From Lagopus muta (lineage: Eukaryota > Chordata > Aves > Galliformes > Phasianidae), in the NCBI RefSeq assembly GCF_023343835.1, contig NC_064443.1, positions 8,990,001-9,054,000 of the forward strand: a stretch of DNA of 64,000 bases, read 5' to 3'. The notes beneath the pieces are model-generated. The model saw only the letters and a program-made list of their open reading frames with translations. It was not told where the DNA came from and did not search any database. Shown here piece after piece: positions 12,101 to 47,724 of this stretch. A program made the translations under genes and the position numbers. How positions within the stretch are numbered: position 1 is the first letter of the stretch; every line of letters starts with the position of its first letter.

Positions 12101-14963
12101 AAACGGTTGTGTTGTGACTGACACATGCCCTGCTGCTGGAGCCATGCCAGCATTTGTGGCCTTCTGTTGGTCTTACTCTGTATACATACGTGCCATTAAT
12201 GGTTCAAGGTTGCATCTGAGCTTCAGAGCCGTGCTGTGCTGTGAATAGAGCAGATGGAGTTAGCCCTTGCCCCAGAGACGTTGCGGTTGGCAGGGGAGGA
12301 AGGGATTTAGCAGCTGGAGTCCAAACAGATTCTATATAACTGTCTTATTCTTTCAGCATCAGTTTCCATAGCAGCTTGGCATGTGTGGGAATAGCTGACA
12401 CGCCTGCCTTCTCTTGTGATAGCATACCACAGACCGCTTGCTGCTGTGCCTGATAGGCAAGCTAGAGTCGACACCAGAGCTGCTTAGACCTTTGTGAGTG
12501 CAACTCAGCATGGAAACTGTTGGCTGATATTCCCTGCCTATCAGCTTCAGCTCTTTCACTTGCCTCCTGCTGTTTGTTGCTCTCTATTCCTTAGCTACGC
12601 TGTGGTGGTCAGGACTGAATCTCAGGCCTGCAAGACAAGTGATGCTAATAGCATATTTCTGCAGACTTGGGAAGGGAAGAATGCGCTTTCTGCCTGAACG
12701 GACAAACGCCTCTAAGAGCTTTGGTGGTCCTGTGTCTGTTGCAGGATGCGTCTGTGCACTAGCACCACGGAGTCAGAAGTGAAGAGAGCCAAGAACTATC
12801 TGCGGAGTGCCATGGTGGCTCAGCTGGATGGTATGTTCTGGCTTATAGAATAAAAGCTGTTCAGTGCTTTTGGATCTCTAGTGGGGAGTGGGAGCTCTGC
12901 TAGATGTATTACAGTACTATTGGCAGGTGCTGGGCAAAACTCCCTTTCTCCTTCTCCTTCTATGGTTTCAGAGTAGCTGATTACAGTCTGTTGTGCTACA
13001 GGCTTACTCTGACTCTGTCAGAGTCTGTAAACTTGTTGTCGTTTTCCTGCTGCAAGTGAATAATACATATGTACTGTTTGGTGAACTTGGAATTTAGATG
13101 TTCAAGCAGGTCTGCCTTGGCAGTAATGCTTTGGAGATCAGGAAGAGTGTTTGCATTGCTTAATTCCTGCTGAAGCTGCTTAGTGTGATTACTGTGACTT
13201 CATTAGAACCTGGTTAATGGCTAGAGTTGTCTGCCTTGGCTGATGATCAGGCTGTGAAATTTGGGAAACCGTTCAACTTTGCTGACAGTATCTTCAACAC
13301 CTAGGTACTACTCCAGTGTGTGAAACAATTGGAAGCCATCTCTTAAATTACGGACGCCGTATCTCTCTGGAGGAATGGGATTCCAGGATTTCTGTAGGTA
13401 CCTGTTTGTTTTCTTTGGGAGTCCTGAGCACACTTGGCACTGCCGTTTTTCTGGCCTTAGTTTGCCTCAGTAATGCAAGGCTTACTTCTCCCTTAGGTAT
13501 GCAGCCTGGAGCCCAGGCACTCAGGTCACTAGTAGGAGTACAGTAGAGTACTGGCAAAGACTTGATGTATCCTGTGACCTTGAGTCTAAATCCACTCCAT
13601 CCCAGTGAGAGTTAAACATCCCAGCTTTGTTAAACAACCCAACTGGAAATTCCTTTAATAGTTGTCCTGGAGGTGGCCACCATCTAATTTGTATAGTTGT
13701 GTAGCTGTTGTATCCCCTTGGAGCCTTCAGATTTTGGACTGCTATGTCTTCAGTACCCTCAGAGGAGTGCACTGTGTAGAGCATAAGCTGTCCTTGCTGA
13801 CCAGGGCTGGACAGTTGGTGTGGATGGCCCTTGTGGATCCAACAGCACGTTTTTAATTATCTTGATATGTAATAACAGTAGTAACTTCAAGCTTTGAGAA
13901 ATCTAAGTCTGCCAGAAGGGTCATTAATTGCTTGTTTATTACTCATTAGGCTGTTGATGCAAAAATGGTGAGGGATGTATGCAGTAAATACATCTATGAC
14001 AAATGCCCAGCGCTTGCAGCAGTCGGTGAGTGACCAGTCAGTTCTTCTGGGGTAGCTCAATAAATGGGGTGGTCAAGAGCTGAGCAGAAGCAAAGTGCAG
14101 GCACTTTGTATACGTCTGTTTTGGCCTCTTAAGTGCTCTGGCTCTGTTATTACCTTCCTGCCTCTGAACATTAGGTGTGCCAAAGCACGTTTGCCAGGAG
14201 ATCAAACCTGGAGGTGATGGAGACGCAGTGACAGTGAGCTGCTGGCCGTCCTCCCACCTCTGCTGGATGTGGAGCTGTGACTAAGAATGGGAGTCCCATA
14301 GCTGGGTGTGGGTCCAGTGGCATCTGCCAGGTGTCCTTACCCTGGGGTCATGGTGGTTTATGTAAGTGAAGCGAAGGGGCCCAGTCCTGCTGTGCTGCTC
14401 TGGCATGTCTGTCTGGCCAAGGATAAATTCCTCCCAGAAAACCTGCCTGAGCAGCTCAGCTCTGCTGCCTCCTCCTTCCTGCATCGTGGGTTCCCCTCCT
14501 CCTTGCGTTTGCTTACTCTGGGCCTGCAAAGTAGAGCAGTGCTGAAGGGAGAGGATTTTCAAGCAGGAAGTTGGAAAGAATTAGCCAGAATTTCCATTAT
14601 TTGGTTGCCCCCTGTATTTCATGTTTGTATGTGAAGCTGTACTGGGTGTTGTGGAAGAACATGAGCAAAGAACCTATTCTGAGGGGAAGAAAAATAAAAA
14701 GCAATGGTTTCTCTGTCAGGAGACGGCATTTGCCAGTTTTCCTGATTCAGGTTTGAGCTGCAGTTACCTGGTTTTGCATGTAGCTGTTCTGGATTATGAG
14801 CACGGTATACTCTGCCACCATCTGCTTTACAGCTATGGGAAACCACACGGTGATTTTAATTACAGCTCCAGTGACTAACTCTTGTTCTGTTCACTCAGGT
14901 CCCATTGAACAGCTGTTGGATTATAACCGTATCCGCAGTGGCATGTACTGGATCCGTCTGTAG
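6148..14963 (+). CDS. UQCRC1: UQCRC1, cytochrome b-c1 complex subunit 1 (core protein 1)
   Basis: Thirteen coding exons (6148-6210, 6506-6646, 7233-7319, 8279-8408, 9206-9404, 10020-10099, 10208-10323, 10717-10860, 11583-11743, 12745-12830, 13305-13393, 13950-14025, 14899-14963) join in frame to 478 residues; human is 480. Core 1 sits on the matrix side of mitochondrial complex III and pairs with core 2. Seen: an Arg-rich, acid-poor N terminus typical of a mitochondrial presequence, then an M16-peptidase fold beginning [13 protein letters not shown]. The M16 zinc motif HxxEH reads YFVEH, so the first histidine is lost, as known for vertebrate core 1. The protein ends RSGMYWIRL. The largest introns (7320-8278, 8409-9205, 11744-12744) hold no other exon I can support. 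Start: only ATG in a promoter-proximal exon that gives a presequence. Confidence 0.97.
6963..7095 (-). mobile_element. CR1 LINE 3' end fragment
   Basis: In UQCRC1 intron 2 the + strand reads cacagaatcaccaaggttgg, then a diverged stretch including actaaaccatgtccctcaa. This is the reverse complement of the 3' end of avian CR1 LINEs. It is a short, 5'-truncated and diverged fragment with no coding capacity. Boundaries are approximate. Confidence 0.75.
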
Positions 14964-15092
14964 GATGTGTCCCTGCTGGATGGAGCAGTGAAGCTCTGTA
15001 CTGTGACAGGGCTCCCAGAATTGTCTGGCTCTGAACGTCTTGTGGGACAAGGAGGAGTCCTATCCAAATGGCTGTCTTGGTGTTAAATGTAC

Positions 15093-15098
15093 AATAAA
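15093..15098 (+). terminator. UQCRC1 poly(A) signal
   Basis: AATAAA, followed by an A-rich run, lies 130 bases after the UQCRC1 stop codon and fits a compact 3' UTR ending near 15,120. Confidence 0.8.
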
Positions 15099-18000
15099 AA
15101 AAAGATAAATATATCTTCTATGAAGTTGGTTCTGCTAGGTGCTGACTGTGTCTTGCTGGGCCGCAGGTGCTGGCGTTGTTGATCTGACCAAACTGGCGAG
15201 GTATGGGAGCAGTAAGCCTTGGTTTGTCAGAGCTCGTGCTAGAAACTTGTCTGTCTGCAGCTCCTCACTCTGTCCTGAGCTGGCACTGTCCTGCCATGCC
15301 AGCAGTCTTGTCTTTAGGCTGGCTGCAGGATCTCTTCCCTGGTATGAAACTGCTGAGGAAGCTCTGGCTGTGCTGTGGAGTGGCAGCGTGGTCAAATAGG
15401 GGTTATAGCATTCCTGCTTTGTAGAAATGAAAATGAAAGTCCCTTGCCCAAGAGGACTTCTGTGCTGTCATTACTGCTTGTCAAGGAGATCAGAATGTGT
15501 CTTCAGAAAGGCTGCCTCTTCCTGGCCCTGAGGTGTGATGGTAATATTTCTGTCCTTGCTATTTGTTGCCCATTTGTTGGGTTGGCTGCCTCCCTGGGAA
15601 AAGCTGTGTAATGTCTCTCTCCTTGATTAGTTTCATGCAAAACTGATCAGCTGAGTCCCTACCACCTGCTTTAATTGGTGAAGGTGATCAACCTGGCCTT
15701 GCCTGATGCTGCCTCAGTGCAGCTGAGCAGAATCAGGAGTTCTGAGGAGCTGAACTGTTGCTAGACAGTCATTTTTCAAGAGCCCTTATTGGGATGTGGT
15801 GCCTGTCATCTTTAGGAATTTGGTTGCTGTAAGCCAGCTCAGTGAGCACTTACCTACATGTTCCTAATACAGATGAGCCACCATCCATCCAGACAGTCCC
15901 ACCCATCTGTACTGAAGTATAGAATGACCTGTCCTGCACCTGGAAGATATCTCAAAGTCTGACTAGCTGGAAGAGTTACCTGGATGCTCCTGTATTTTGC
16001 CCTCAGGAAGTTGGAACGCAGAACTGAAAGCAGAAAGGATGAAACCAAGCAGAGGGTTTGAAGGGCAGCTTCCCACCAGGTGGCACTAGCTTACGCTGGG
16101 AAGCTGCAAGGTTCTCTGGTTTTTGTCTCTGGAATTGGTCTCCCGGGGATTCTCGTTTAATTTCTAGGTGCTGCCCTGACAAGTGGGATTTAAAAATAGT
16201 GTAAAAGTTTCTAAGAGTTAGTCATTACACTTGAGACTAATCCAGTGTACTAAATCATTTGTGCTGAATCTGGATTCTTGAGGAGAGAGTCAGTGTGTCT
16301 GAACTCATTGCGTATAGTAGGCAAGTTTGAAACTGTTAAATGTTCTCTGCAATTTGGGTTTAACTACCATCGCAAGCTCTGGCTCGTTGGAAGTGCACTG
16401 AGGGCTGCAAAACCAAACAAGCTCACTTACGCCTTGTGGAACCACTAAATTGCTCTGCCTTGGGTTTGTGATTGCAATTAGCCTGTAATCCTCCTGTCTT
16501 CCATTGCTTGATATATTTTTTTTCCCCCTTGGTGATCTTTCTTTCCTTGTGTTTCTCACCAACTGCAAAGCGCTCTGGCAGAAGTACATTGTTGCTTCAG
16601 CATTTCCTACACCTTTTCTTTGTTGGGGGGTTCTTGGAAAGGCTTTTCCTTGCGTAAATCTGCAGCCCCTCCTGCACTACTTTGTCCTGAGGAACAGATT
16701 CAACCCCCTTTGCAACTGTTGCTTCACAGGCTTTGTTTCTGTGCAGAAGAGGCAGGTGGTGCAGAGCAGCGTGCAGCTGCAGCTCTGCAAGGCTGCCTGG
16801 GCTATGCAGTGCTGGAAGGGTGGTGGTTGTTTTATTTCCACACATGCTTTTATCCATGCGAAATGTATCTGATCTAGAGTGGGATCTGTGCTCTGGTGGG
16901 CAGCGTTGTGTGCAGAGCTTTAGTGATGAGGGGCTTGGGAAGCACAACCTGGAACTCGGGCAGACTCATCAGATACTTGGCAGCTGAGTCCCTCTGTGCT
17001 GGAGGACGTGAAGCCCTGATCCAGTTGGCAGGTCGCCACTGTTTGAGCCACAGGCATGTGTTTCTGTTCCACCATTAGAGCAGCCTTAGTCCAAGAGAAC
17101 CCAACCTGGGAAATATCTGGCACGACAGAAGCATCTGCCCGAAATTTTCTTCCTGAACCTTGAAAAAGCGAGGTGTTTTCCTGGACCTCTCTCCTCCCCT
17201 TCCTGTGGTTCCCACTGTCTGATGAAGGACAGCAGCAGTGCCAAAGGAGGAGTTGGAACCATCCCTAGGACAGGACAATTCTCTGAAACTGGAGATGGCC
17301 TGGGTGACCCAATAAATCTGTTTCCTGGCTGCCTGGACAATGCAGGATTGTTTGTCAGGGCTCTTTGACCAGTCTAGTTCTCAATGGCTGAAGTGTTTTA
17401 TTTTGCTACTTCACTTGAAAGGTTAGTTGGGATCCCATTAGAATGTGCTGATAAACTTCATTTGATGTAGGAATTGGCCTTGGCTCCCTCCTCTTTTGCG
17501 CAGTTAAATGTCTCATCCTTCCTCCACATAGTTCCCTCTTTGAAGCTTACACCTTCCACTACCTCCAGGCAATCATCTTCCCTCTGACACCTTGAAAGGA
17601 GGGGTTGGGAAGGAGGATGCTTTGTGCACGTATACCCAAGGCTCTGTGAAGCCATCTGCACAGTACCTCAATGATGTTTTTTTTCCACCATGCTGCAGCC
17701 TTGCACTGGGCCATGTAGCAAGGAAAGCTCTCAGTACCCCCTGCATGTGGGGCAGGGGCAGCTGTGCAGGGTGGGTCTGCCTGTGCAGCAGGCAGCCCCT
17801 TTGATATGTGAGCTGCTTGTTGGGGATGTGGGCGCTTGCCAAGAGACACGGACTGCAGCAGCCAATTGTCGGTAGTTGCCTCACCTGAACTAATTACCCC
17901 CACCCCCCGGAAAGTACAGTTGATACTAATCATAGGTGCTGAGCCAAGCCTGTCCTCAGGGAACCAGGGAGGTTTGGAGCCGTGCCTCTGCTCGGTGCCA

Positions 18001-20471
18001 GTGAGCTGCTGGGAGGAGAGAGCCCTCAGCCCTCCGGGCCAGTTCTCCACCAGCTCTCCTGCTGAGGCTCACAAGAAGACTGAATGTTCCTTATGATGCA
18101 GCATCGCCACAGCAAAGGTCGGGGTTGCTGGGGTGAGGTGGTACCAGCGTGTGGCAGACCTCCACCTCACTGTGCCTTCTGTGCCACATGCAGACATGGC
18201 ACAGCAGGAGAGCAGCACTGCCTGCATGCATATCCTGAAATCCCCTATGGGAAAGGCTCATCTAAAGCTGTGGTGCATTCTTTGCTTGGGAAAGAAGCGG
18301 ACAAAGGGCCCATCCAGGCCTGACTGCCAGCTCCAGCCATCCCTGGCGGTGTGAGATTGAGTGGGGCACGGTGCAGGACTTGTCAGCATTGTCTCTGCTC
18401 TTTCTTCAGCAGCCTGGGTGGAAGGGGATGAGCCTGAGCTGGATATCCTCATTAAAGCTGCCTTACCCCCACACGCCACTCAATGAGGATCAGTGGTTCT
18501 CACTTTTCATCTCTCCAGCTCCATTCCATCATGTGTTTTCTGGATGCCCTGTATCGCCTGCTGGAGCTGCTTGCTGAACTTCCTGCACACTGGAATGGTT
18601 TAAGGCTCTGTATGAGAATCATACAGCACAGGACAGCAGATGGATTGAATGCTATGTGACCTGATTGGGGCAAGGCTAATTATGTAATTAAGATATTGAA
18701 ACAGGAGCTTCAATACTCGAGTGCTATACCAGGAAGTTCCAGCATCAGGATGCTGAGCCTTCAGCTTGCTGTGCACCCAACTGTCTGTGGGGAGCTGGCA
18801 CTCGGAGCGGTCCTCAGGCACAGTGTTTGTAACAAACTGCATTAGTGCTGTGTGTGATTTCCTGCATGTGTGCACCTTGGGTGAAGGGTGAGCACTTGGA
18901 TAAAGCTGCAAAGGAAATGTGCTGCCTATCCCTTGTGTGTTACATTTAGGTTAGGGGTTGACACTTTTTGGAATGGAGGACAGAAGGGGTGGTTCATTGT
19001 TTTAATGCTTTACCAAGGGTGCTACCATTGTGTTGCTTCAAGATTTAGGATTTAGGATTTGATAACGCATTCAGATTCAGAAAACTGGTGTTCTGACCTC
19101 AGCATCCAACTCCGCAGTGCGCCGATTCACAGCAGGTGCTGCCCTGGCTCCTTGGGTACGAAGTGATGCCAGCGCACCCAGCTCTGCGTGCCCTGCGCCC
19201 AGGCTCCACGTGGCAGCTCTGCACTCCCATTCCTTCCCCCCCACTGCGAGGCTGAAGGCCTCCTGTAGCCCAAACCACATGTGGCCGTGGCTGTCCCGCT
19301 TCCCCACTTTGTTTATAGTTGTTCCAGATGTGCTGCACTTGGCCGCAGCCCCAGTGACGTGGGGACACAGCCATCTCCTGCTGCCTTGCACGCAGCTGTG
19401 ACTCACAGGTGAGCGTGGCACCACTGTGAGAGCCCCCCTTTGTTCCTATATCTGTCCCCGTGGGTGCAGAGCTCCTGCCCTCTGCCTTCCCAGTGCTGTT
19501 CCCTGCCTGTGGGGCTGAGGGTCCTCGCGTGCGCCGTGTGGCCGCCGGCCCCGTGCCAAGGTGGTGACGCAGCCCTCCTGCTCACGGAGATATGAAGTCA
19601 TCCCGGATGGGTCCGCGCAGGGGATGAGTTCCCATGGTGACAGACAGCGATGCACCCTGGCGGGGCAGGGCGGATGTTTGGTCCTTTTTATTCTTTTCTT
19701 CTGGAGATGGGCGCCCAGCCAAAGAGCTGAAGGAGCAATGGCACAGCCTCTCAGGGGAGAGCAGCGAGGACAAGTCTGGTCTCGTGTGCTGCGCAAATCC
19801 TTCTGCAACACAGATCCCTGTGTCCACAACAGGGCTGCTCCCATCCCTCTGCAGCCTCTATTCCTCAGCCATGGGATGTCCCAGCAGAGCGCTGCCCAGA
19901 GTTTTATCCTTCCCATACACCATGCATGCTGTAGGCAGCTTTAAACAGAGGTGCTGCTGGGAACCCGGTGTTGCTAACTGGTGTAAGAAGTATGGATGCA
20001 CAGTGTCATCCTGCAGGTAAAGCAGTGTGTGCCATTATTCATGTGCCTTGACCCGAGGTGTGCATAGGGACGTCTTCTCACACACCCCTGTGCAGCACTG
20101 TGTGATGGGGACTCTGTGAGCGCTGCCGGAACTCCCCTGGAGCCACAGGCCCCTTCTAGAGGGGTGTGGGTGTGGGTTGTGAAACACTCTAATAGAGACA
20201 GGGAGGAAGCATTGAGCAATCACCCCAACCTCCTGGCACTGGGATTTGCAGCCCAGGCTGGAAATAAGGGAGATTGGTACAGGGCTATACAAAGTGGGGG
20301 GGGTGCAGGGGTATAGGGCTGTGACAGCTGAGCTGAGTGACCTCTCTTACATACCTGCGGAGCTGGGTCCAAGCAGTGGTCACCTCTGCTGTTGTCTGAA
20401 GGAAGAACAAACCCTCAGAGCCCTATAAAGCTGTGCACCAGATCACCCCGGTGTGTGCCTGCGGAGCCCAC

Positions 20472-20494
20472 GGGCAGGGCAGGGCAGGGCAGGG
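20472..20494 (+). repeat. Short (GGGCA)n tract with G-quadruplex potential
   Basis: Five G3 runs separated by CA occur in 23 bases, which satisfies the usual G3N1-7 quadruplex pattern. It is isolated in intergenic DNA with no promoter nearby. Confidence 0.7.
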
Positions 20495-21715
20495 AGCTCA
20501 GTGATCGCAGCTGTACCGACGTGCCCCCAGGGCGGGTGCTTTGCTGCTGCAAAGCAGCAGCAGATAGAGACTTGTGCCAGGATCCATGGGGTGAGCACAG
20601 GGAAAGGCAGCACCAACCCCATGTAGAATGCAGGGGTAGCTTTGCTGCTCCCCATCCCTTGTGCTTCTGTCCATCCCCACGAGCAAGCTGGGTTCCCTCT
20701 GCACAGCCGTATCCTGCTGTGGGTGGGGGCAGCGGGGCTGGGAGCAGAGGGACACAGCCCGTGCTCAGGACCGTGGAGCTGAATTTCTGCAGGATGAACC
20801 GGGCTGTGTGGGCAGTCCCCTGCAGCTGGGGCACTACAGCCCCTCCCTACTGTCCCCCTCTGCTGTCCCAGAGCCTGACTGAGGCTTCTCGATTCTATCA
20901 TGCTGGGATGGCCATGAACCAGCAGCGAGAGCATCCCTCTGGGCAGAGAAGGGCTTTCAGCTTGAGGTTTTGCCCTGCTGCGCCGTGGCTTCGTGACATG
21001 GGGTGCCACGAGGTGCCTCCCCCAGCACACAGAAGCCATGCCAAGCTTTGCCGGGACAGCCGGCGGCGGCTGCTGATGGGAGACATTCCTGGAGCTTGTC
21101 CCAACCGGCCCCGCTGCGGGCGGCCCCCCCAGTCCCTCCTCCCCTCGTAGCACCAGCCCCCAGCTGTCCCAGCCCCATGCGCTCAGCGCAGTGGCAGAGC
21201 TGAACCCCCACCAGCTCACGATGGAGTGGAAGCCGCCCCCTCCCTCTCTGCCTGCCCTTGCTGGAGATGCCAGGCAGGGATCTCTGCAGCCTGCGAATCC
21301 CTACAGCCTTGCTGTGGGGAAGGAGCGAGAGCCGCCACACCGCATGCATGCACACATACACAGGCTTTGCTGCCAGACTGCAAAGGAATCCCATCCGGAA
21401 TCCCATCCAGGCTTCGCTGCTCCCCGCTCGTAGCACAGCGGAGCTGATGGCAGCGCTCTGGAGCAAAGCAGTGCAGATCTGCAGCCCAAAGCCCCGCTCC
21501 AGCTGTGCCGCGTGACTCACTGCTCGGCATGATGCGGGGTTGGAAATGCACCCCAGGCTGCAGAAAGCAGCTTTTCCCTCCCTTCCCATTAAGCCGGCGG
21601 TGAGGGCGTCTGCCAGGCACGCGCAAGGCAGGGAGAGGCTCAGCCCTGGTGCTTTGCGTGTGCCTGTGTTCAGCAGAGCGAGGGGCTGCAGGGCGAGGGG
21701 CTGGGGCTAAAAGAA

Positions 21716-21735
21716 GGGTTAGAGTTAGGGTTAGG
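21716..21735 (+). repeat. Short telomere-like stretch
   Basis: GGGTTAGAGTTAGGGTTAGG is three TTAGGG-type units, one with a mismatch, embedded in unrelated sequence. It is too short to show a chromosome fusion and may be chance. Confidence 0.5.
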
Positions 21736-23289
21736 ATCAGGTTTGCACGCTTTGATCAATGCCATCAGGAGGACCACGTGCTCCCTTGGGGCCAGTCCAG
21801 CCAGGAGATGGGGAACCCCAGCCTTAGACTGCAGGAACCAGCACTGGCTGCTGGCCCTTGAGGGTTGGGAAAGGACAGACAGCAGCTTTGAGGATGTTCC
21901 AGTGGGACTGGGGACGCTGTCGTTGCAGGGCACCGGCCTGGGGCTGCAGGGACAAAGGGTGGATGGAAGAGTAGAAGGAGTGTTTAGGATTTAAAGCTGG
22001 GGGTTGAGGGAATGCCTGCAGTAGGGTTCTCTGGTGGGAATAGGGCTGCTGCTCCCCCCACAGTGTGACTCACACACACCTGGTGCTTCCCCTCCGCAGG
22101 CGCAGATTCCTTCCCCAGTCGAGGTATGCGGGGGAGCCTGGAAGCACCAGCAGTCCCTCGTGCTGCAGAGGAGGGCTTGCAGCTTTTAGGGTTCCCTGCA
22201 TGCCCTGCATAGGGATGCTACTGCAGGGCTCTCCCCATGGCCACTGCCCCTTGCCAGGTTTGGCTATGCTGCCAGGCCCAGGGTGGTTGCAGAGCATCAC
22301 TGTGTGCCCAGTTCTGCCCGTGCACCGGTGACCCTGAGCTGCTCCGCCAGCGCCGGGCCCATGGCCAGCGGCAGAACCCTTGGCAGACCCCTCCACTCTC
22401 TGATTAATGAAGCCCCTGTCTAATTGGGACAGGCCATCTTGTCTTCATTAAGCAAACTGTGGTGGGAGGAGGGCTTATGGATGGCCCTGACCTGGGGTCA
22501 GGCCCACGGCCATGGGGCAGTTGGAAGACACCTGTGGCCATAGTGACCTTTGAAGCAGATTTAGGGGCCTCACAAGGGTTGGCTGCAGAGAGGATGGGGA
22601 TGATCTGCTCATGTCGCCTGTAAGAGACTCCACTCCTTCCCTGCTCAGAACAGTTTGCTCCTGGGAAAGCTGCCTGCAGCTGCCTCGAGCATCCCTGCTT
22701 GGTGGCAGGTAGCCCTGCTGGGACCCCTAGATGTGAGGTGACCCCTCACTGTCTCCCTGGTGCCCACGGAAAGATGCCCCTGGAACCATGCTGGCACTTG
22801 GAGGGGAGACTCTAGGCTGTTGTCCTCACATGAGGCCACAAGGGTACAGCTACACAGGGTGCTGAGAAACAGGGAGGTGGCAAGGGACATACTGGTGCCC
22901 ATCAGCATGGGTCAACCCAATGGGAACAAGCAGGCTGGAGGATGGAGCACCCTGCTGACCACACATGGCCCTGCCATAGGTGGGAGGCACCCGGGTGTCC
23001 CCCAGCTCACCACCTTGCTGAGCATCCTCTCCTGCAGTCACCCCAGCTGCAGTTCTCTGTCTTTGGGACAGTTCTCAGTCGCTGCTTCCTCCACGCTTGG
23101 CACCAAGAGGTGATGCCCAGGACAGGAGGGATCCCACAGCCTCTGCCCCCTGCCGCATGGGGGCACAGGAACCGCCCTAGCACCAGCTGGGATGGAGACG
23201 CTGGAAGGAAAAGGCTCCACGGCTCAAGGGGACCCTTTTGGCTCGGCACTGAGGCCTCTTTTGGAACTCGCAGAGAAAACCCCCCGGGG

Positions 23290-23920
23290 GTCTGACCCGG
23301 TCCCGGTCCCGATCCCGGCGTGGAGGGCTCTTCTCTGTCCTTCACGGACATTTTGGGGTGAAAAGCGGGAAAAAACGCATCTTCCTGCCCTGATCCCGCC
23401 CTCCCATGGGAGCGGGTGGGAAAAGCCCTTTGGGGTGGGGAATGGGGGGGGAGGCGGGACAGGGCGGGAGCCGCGGCACTACCCCCCCGGCGGCAGCACC
23501 GCCGAGCTCCGGGCCGCCCTGATTAAAGGGGCGGGAGCGCCGGGGGCCGCCTGGGCACGGCACGGCTCGGCACGGCTCGGCACGGCTCGGCTCGGGGCGG
23601 CCCCACGCGGGACGAGGTGGGTGGCGAAGCCGCGCGCTCCGGGAGCGGCCCCCCCGTGCTCTCAGCCCGGGTGGGAGACAGCGGAGGGAGGCGGGGGGGT
23701 TCCCACGCCGCCGCGCTCGGGCATCCGTGGGTCACCGCCTTCGCTTTGGACTCGGCCGGGCCGTGCTGGGGCTGGCACACGGGGCGGGCGGGGTGCTGTG
23801 CCCGGGCACGGGGCCGGATCCTCCCCGCAGCTCCGCGCTCGAGTGCGGGAAGCGGCGCCGGGCGGGTGTGCTCGTGGGAAGCTGCTGCCCTTCCCGTCCC
23901 CACGGGATCGTGCCCTTCCT
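23290..23920 (+). promoter_or_regulatory. CpG island, probable COL7A1 promoter region
   Basis: This is a dense CpG stretch unlike the flanking DNA. It holds an ATTAAAGGGGCGGGA stretch near 23523 (TATA-like plus Sp1 GC box) and three tandem copies of CACGGCTCGG at 23561-23590. The COL7A1 signal-peptide exon lies about 0.5 kb downstream. A splice-acceptor-like CCTGCAG ends at 24432, just before the COL7A1 ATG, so transcription may start in the island with a non-coding first exon joined there (inference). Alternatively the island starts an unseen transcript. Confidence 0.5.
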
Positions 23921-24441
23921 GGAGCCCTCACTCGTGCCACCCCTCTGCATGTAGGGCAGGAGTGCTGGGGTGAGCGTGGGGCGGGCAGGAGGAGGCAGCA
24001 GTACAGTGGGGGGGCACGGCTGGCATGCAGGCTGGCAGCCTCCTGTACTGCCCTTCTGTCCTGAGCACTGGGCATCAGTGGGGTCACAGCTGGGCTGGGT
24101 GCGATGGGGAGGGACGGAGTGGAATTGGGTGCTGGGCACGTGGCTCTCTGTGCTGGGACTTTCCACCTAGCTCTGCTTTCTCAGACCCAGTGCAGTACTC
24201 TGGACACAGCAGGGAACACAAATGCACGGGTACCACTGCGGTGCAGCCCAGCCATGCCCACATCCTGCAGTGGGCAGCTCTGCGGGTTATCCGTCTTTAC
24301 TTTTTTGTTTTCATGTTACGGCGTTTCACTCCTTTTAATTGCTTCTACCCAGTGCATCCATCACCACCGTGCCCAGAGGCGTGGGGTTGGCACAGGGTGG
24401 TGGCTGCAGCATCCTCTCCTGCTGTCCTGCAGGGCCCCACA

Positions 24442-47030
<22,589 letters not shown>

Positions 47031-47696
47031 CGTGGTGATCCCTGCAGGAACATGGTGCTATTTCTGACGTCTCTTCTTGTTGCTCATGGGTTTTTCCCTT
47101 TACATTGGTTCTATTTGCCCGTTGAAGGTGAAATTTCTATCAAATGGGAACACAGCCTCCCCATAAGCCTTTTATCTGGTTTCCAAACCAGAGCTCTCTT
47201 GGGATGTTGGTTTGATTTTTAACTTATTTGCTGTCAATGGGACAGCTCTTGGCCCCATGTTCCTTTTTTGGCTGCCCAGAGCTGGGAGTGGGCACAGTTT
47301 GAGCCCTTCCCCAAACCTAACACTTCAAATCCCCAAGGCTGTGGGCTGCCCTCATCACCCTCATGGGCTCCCAGCATGCAACCACACAACCTGCTCCATT
47401 TGAATGAATTTCACCTTCACCCCACCTGGGCCCCAATTCCCCTTTTGGGGTGCGATGGTTTGGCAGAGAACTGCAGGAGGGAAGGAGGCTTTCTCCATGT
47501 ACTGCCCTCCGGCTCGCACCTCTGCCTGGAAACTGGGACACACCAGGGAGACCCTGAGGATGGTGCTATGTTAGAGGCGATTCCTGCTCATCAGGAAGGT
47601 GACGCTGGCTCCTGCACAGCCTAGACGCACTGCTGCTCTGTGTATATCTGTATACAGCAAATGTATATGTGTACCAATGCAGGGGTGGGACACGGT

Positions 47697-47702
47697 ATTA
47701 AA
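47697..47702 (+). terminator. COL7A1 poly(A) signal (ATTAAA)
   Basis: The common variant hexamer ATTAAA lies 667 bases after the COL7A1 stop codon and is followed by a GT/T-rich stretch. I saw no AATAAA between the stop and this point. A 3' UTR of about 0.7 kb is implied. Confidence 0.65.
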
Positions 47703-47724
47703 GATGTGCTCATGGAAGAATGCT

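Larger units (their letters stand above)
15125..23280. other. Intergenic stretch with no supportable gene
   Basis: About 8 kb between UQCRC1 and the COL7A1 CpG island. Open frames exist on both strands, some over 250 codons in the GC-rich 20.4-21.6 kb part, but none shows a recognisable family, splice-linked continuation or protein-like composition. A lone AATAAA at 17311-17316 could mark a distal UQCRC1 3' end or an unrelated transcript. A G-run tract and a telomere-like stretch are listed separately. A lncRNA or enhancers cannot be excluded from sequence alone. Confidence 0.6.

Noticed and set aside
17311-17316. AATAAA as the end of a separate gene
   Set aside because: No coding exon upstream on this strand apart from UQCRC1, which already has its own signal at 15093; left as an unassigned hexamer.
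20392-21219. Long overlapping open frames on both strands (252 and 258 codons)
   Set aside because: GC-rich DNA with few stop codons; both frames show mixed low-complexity composition, no domain, no matching splice partners and no promoter.
21716-21735. Interstitial telomere marking a chromosome fusion
   Set aside because: Only three units, one imperfect; too short to support a fusion.
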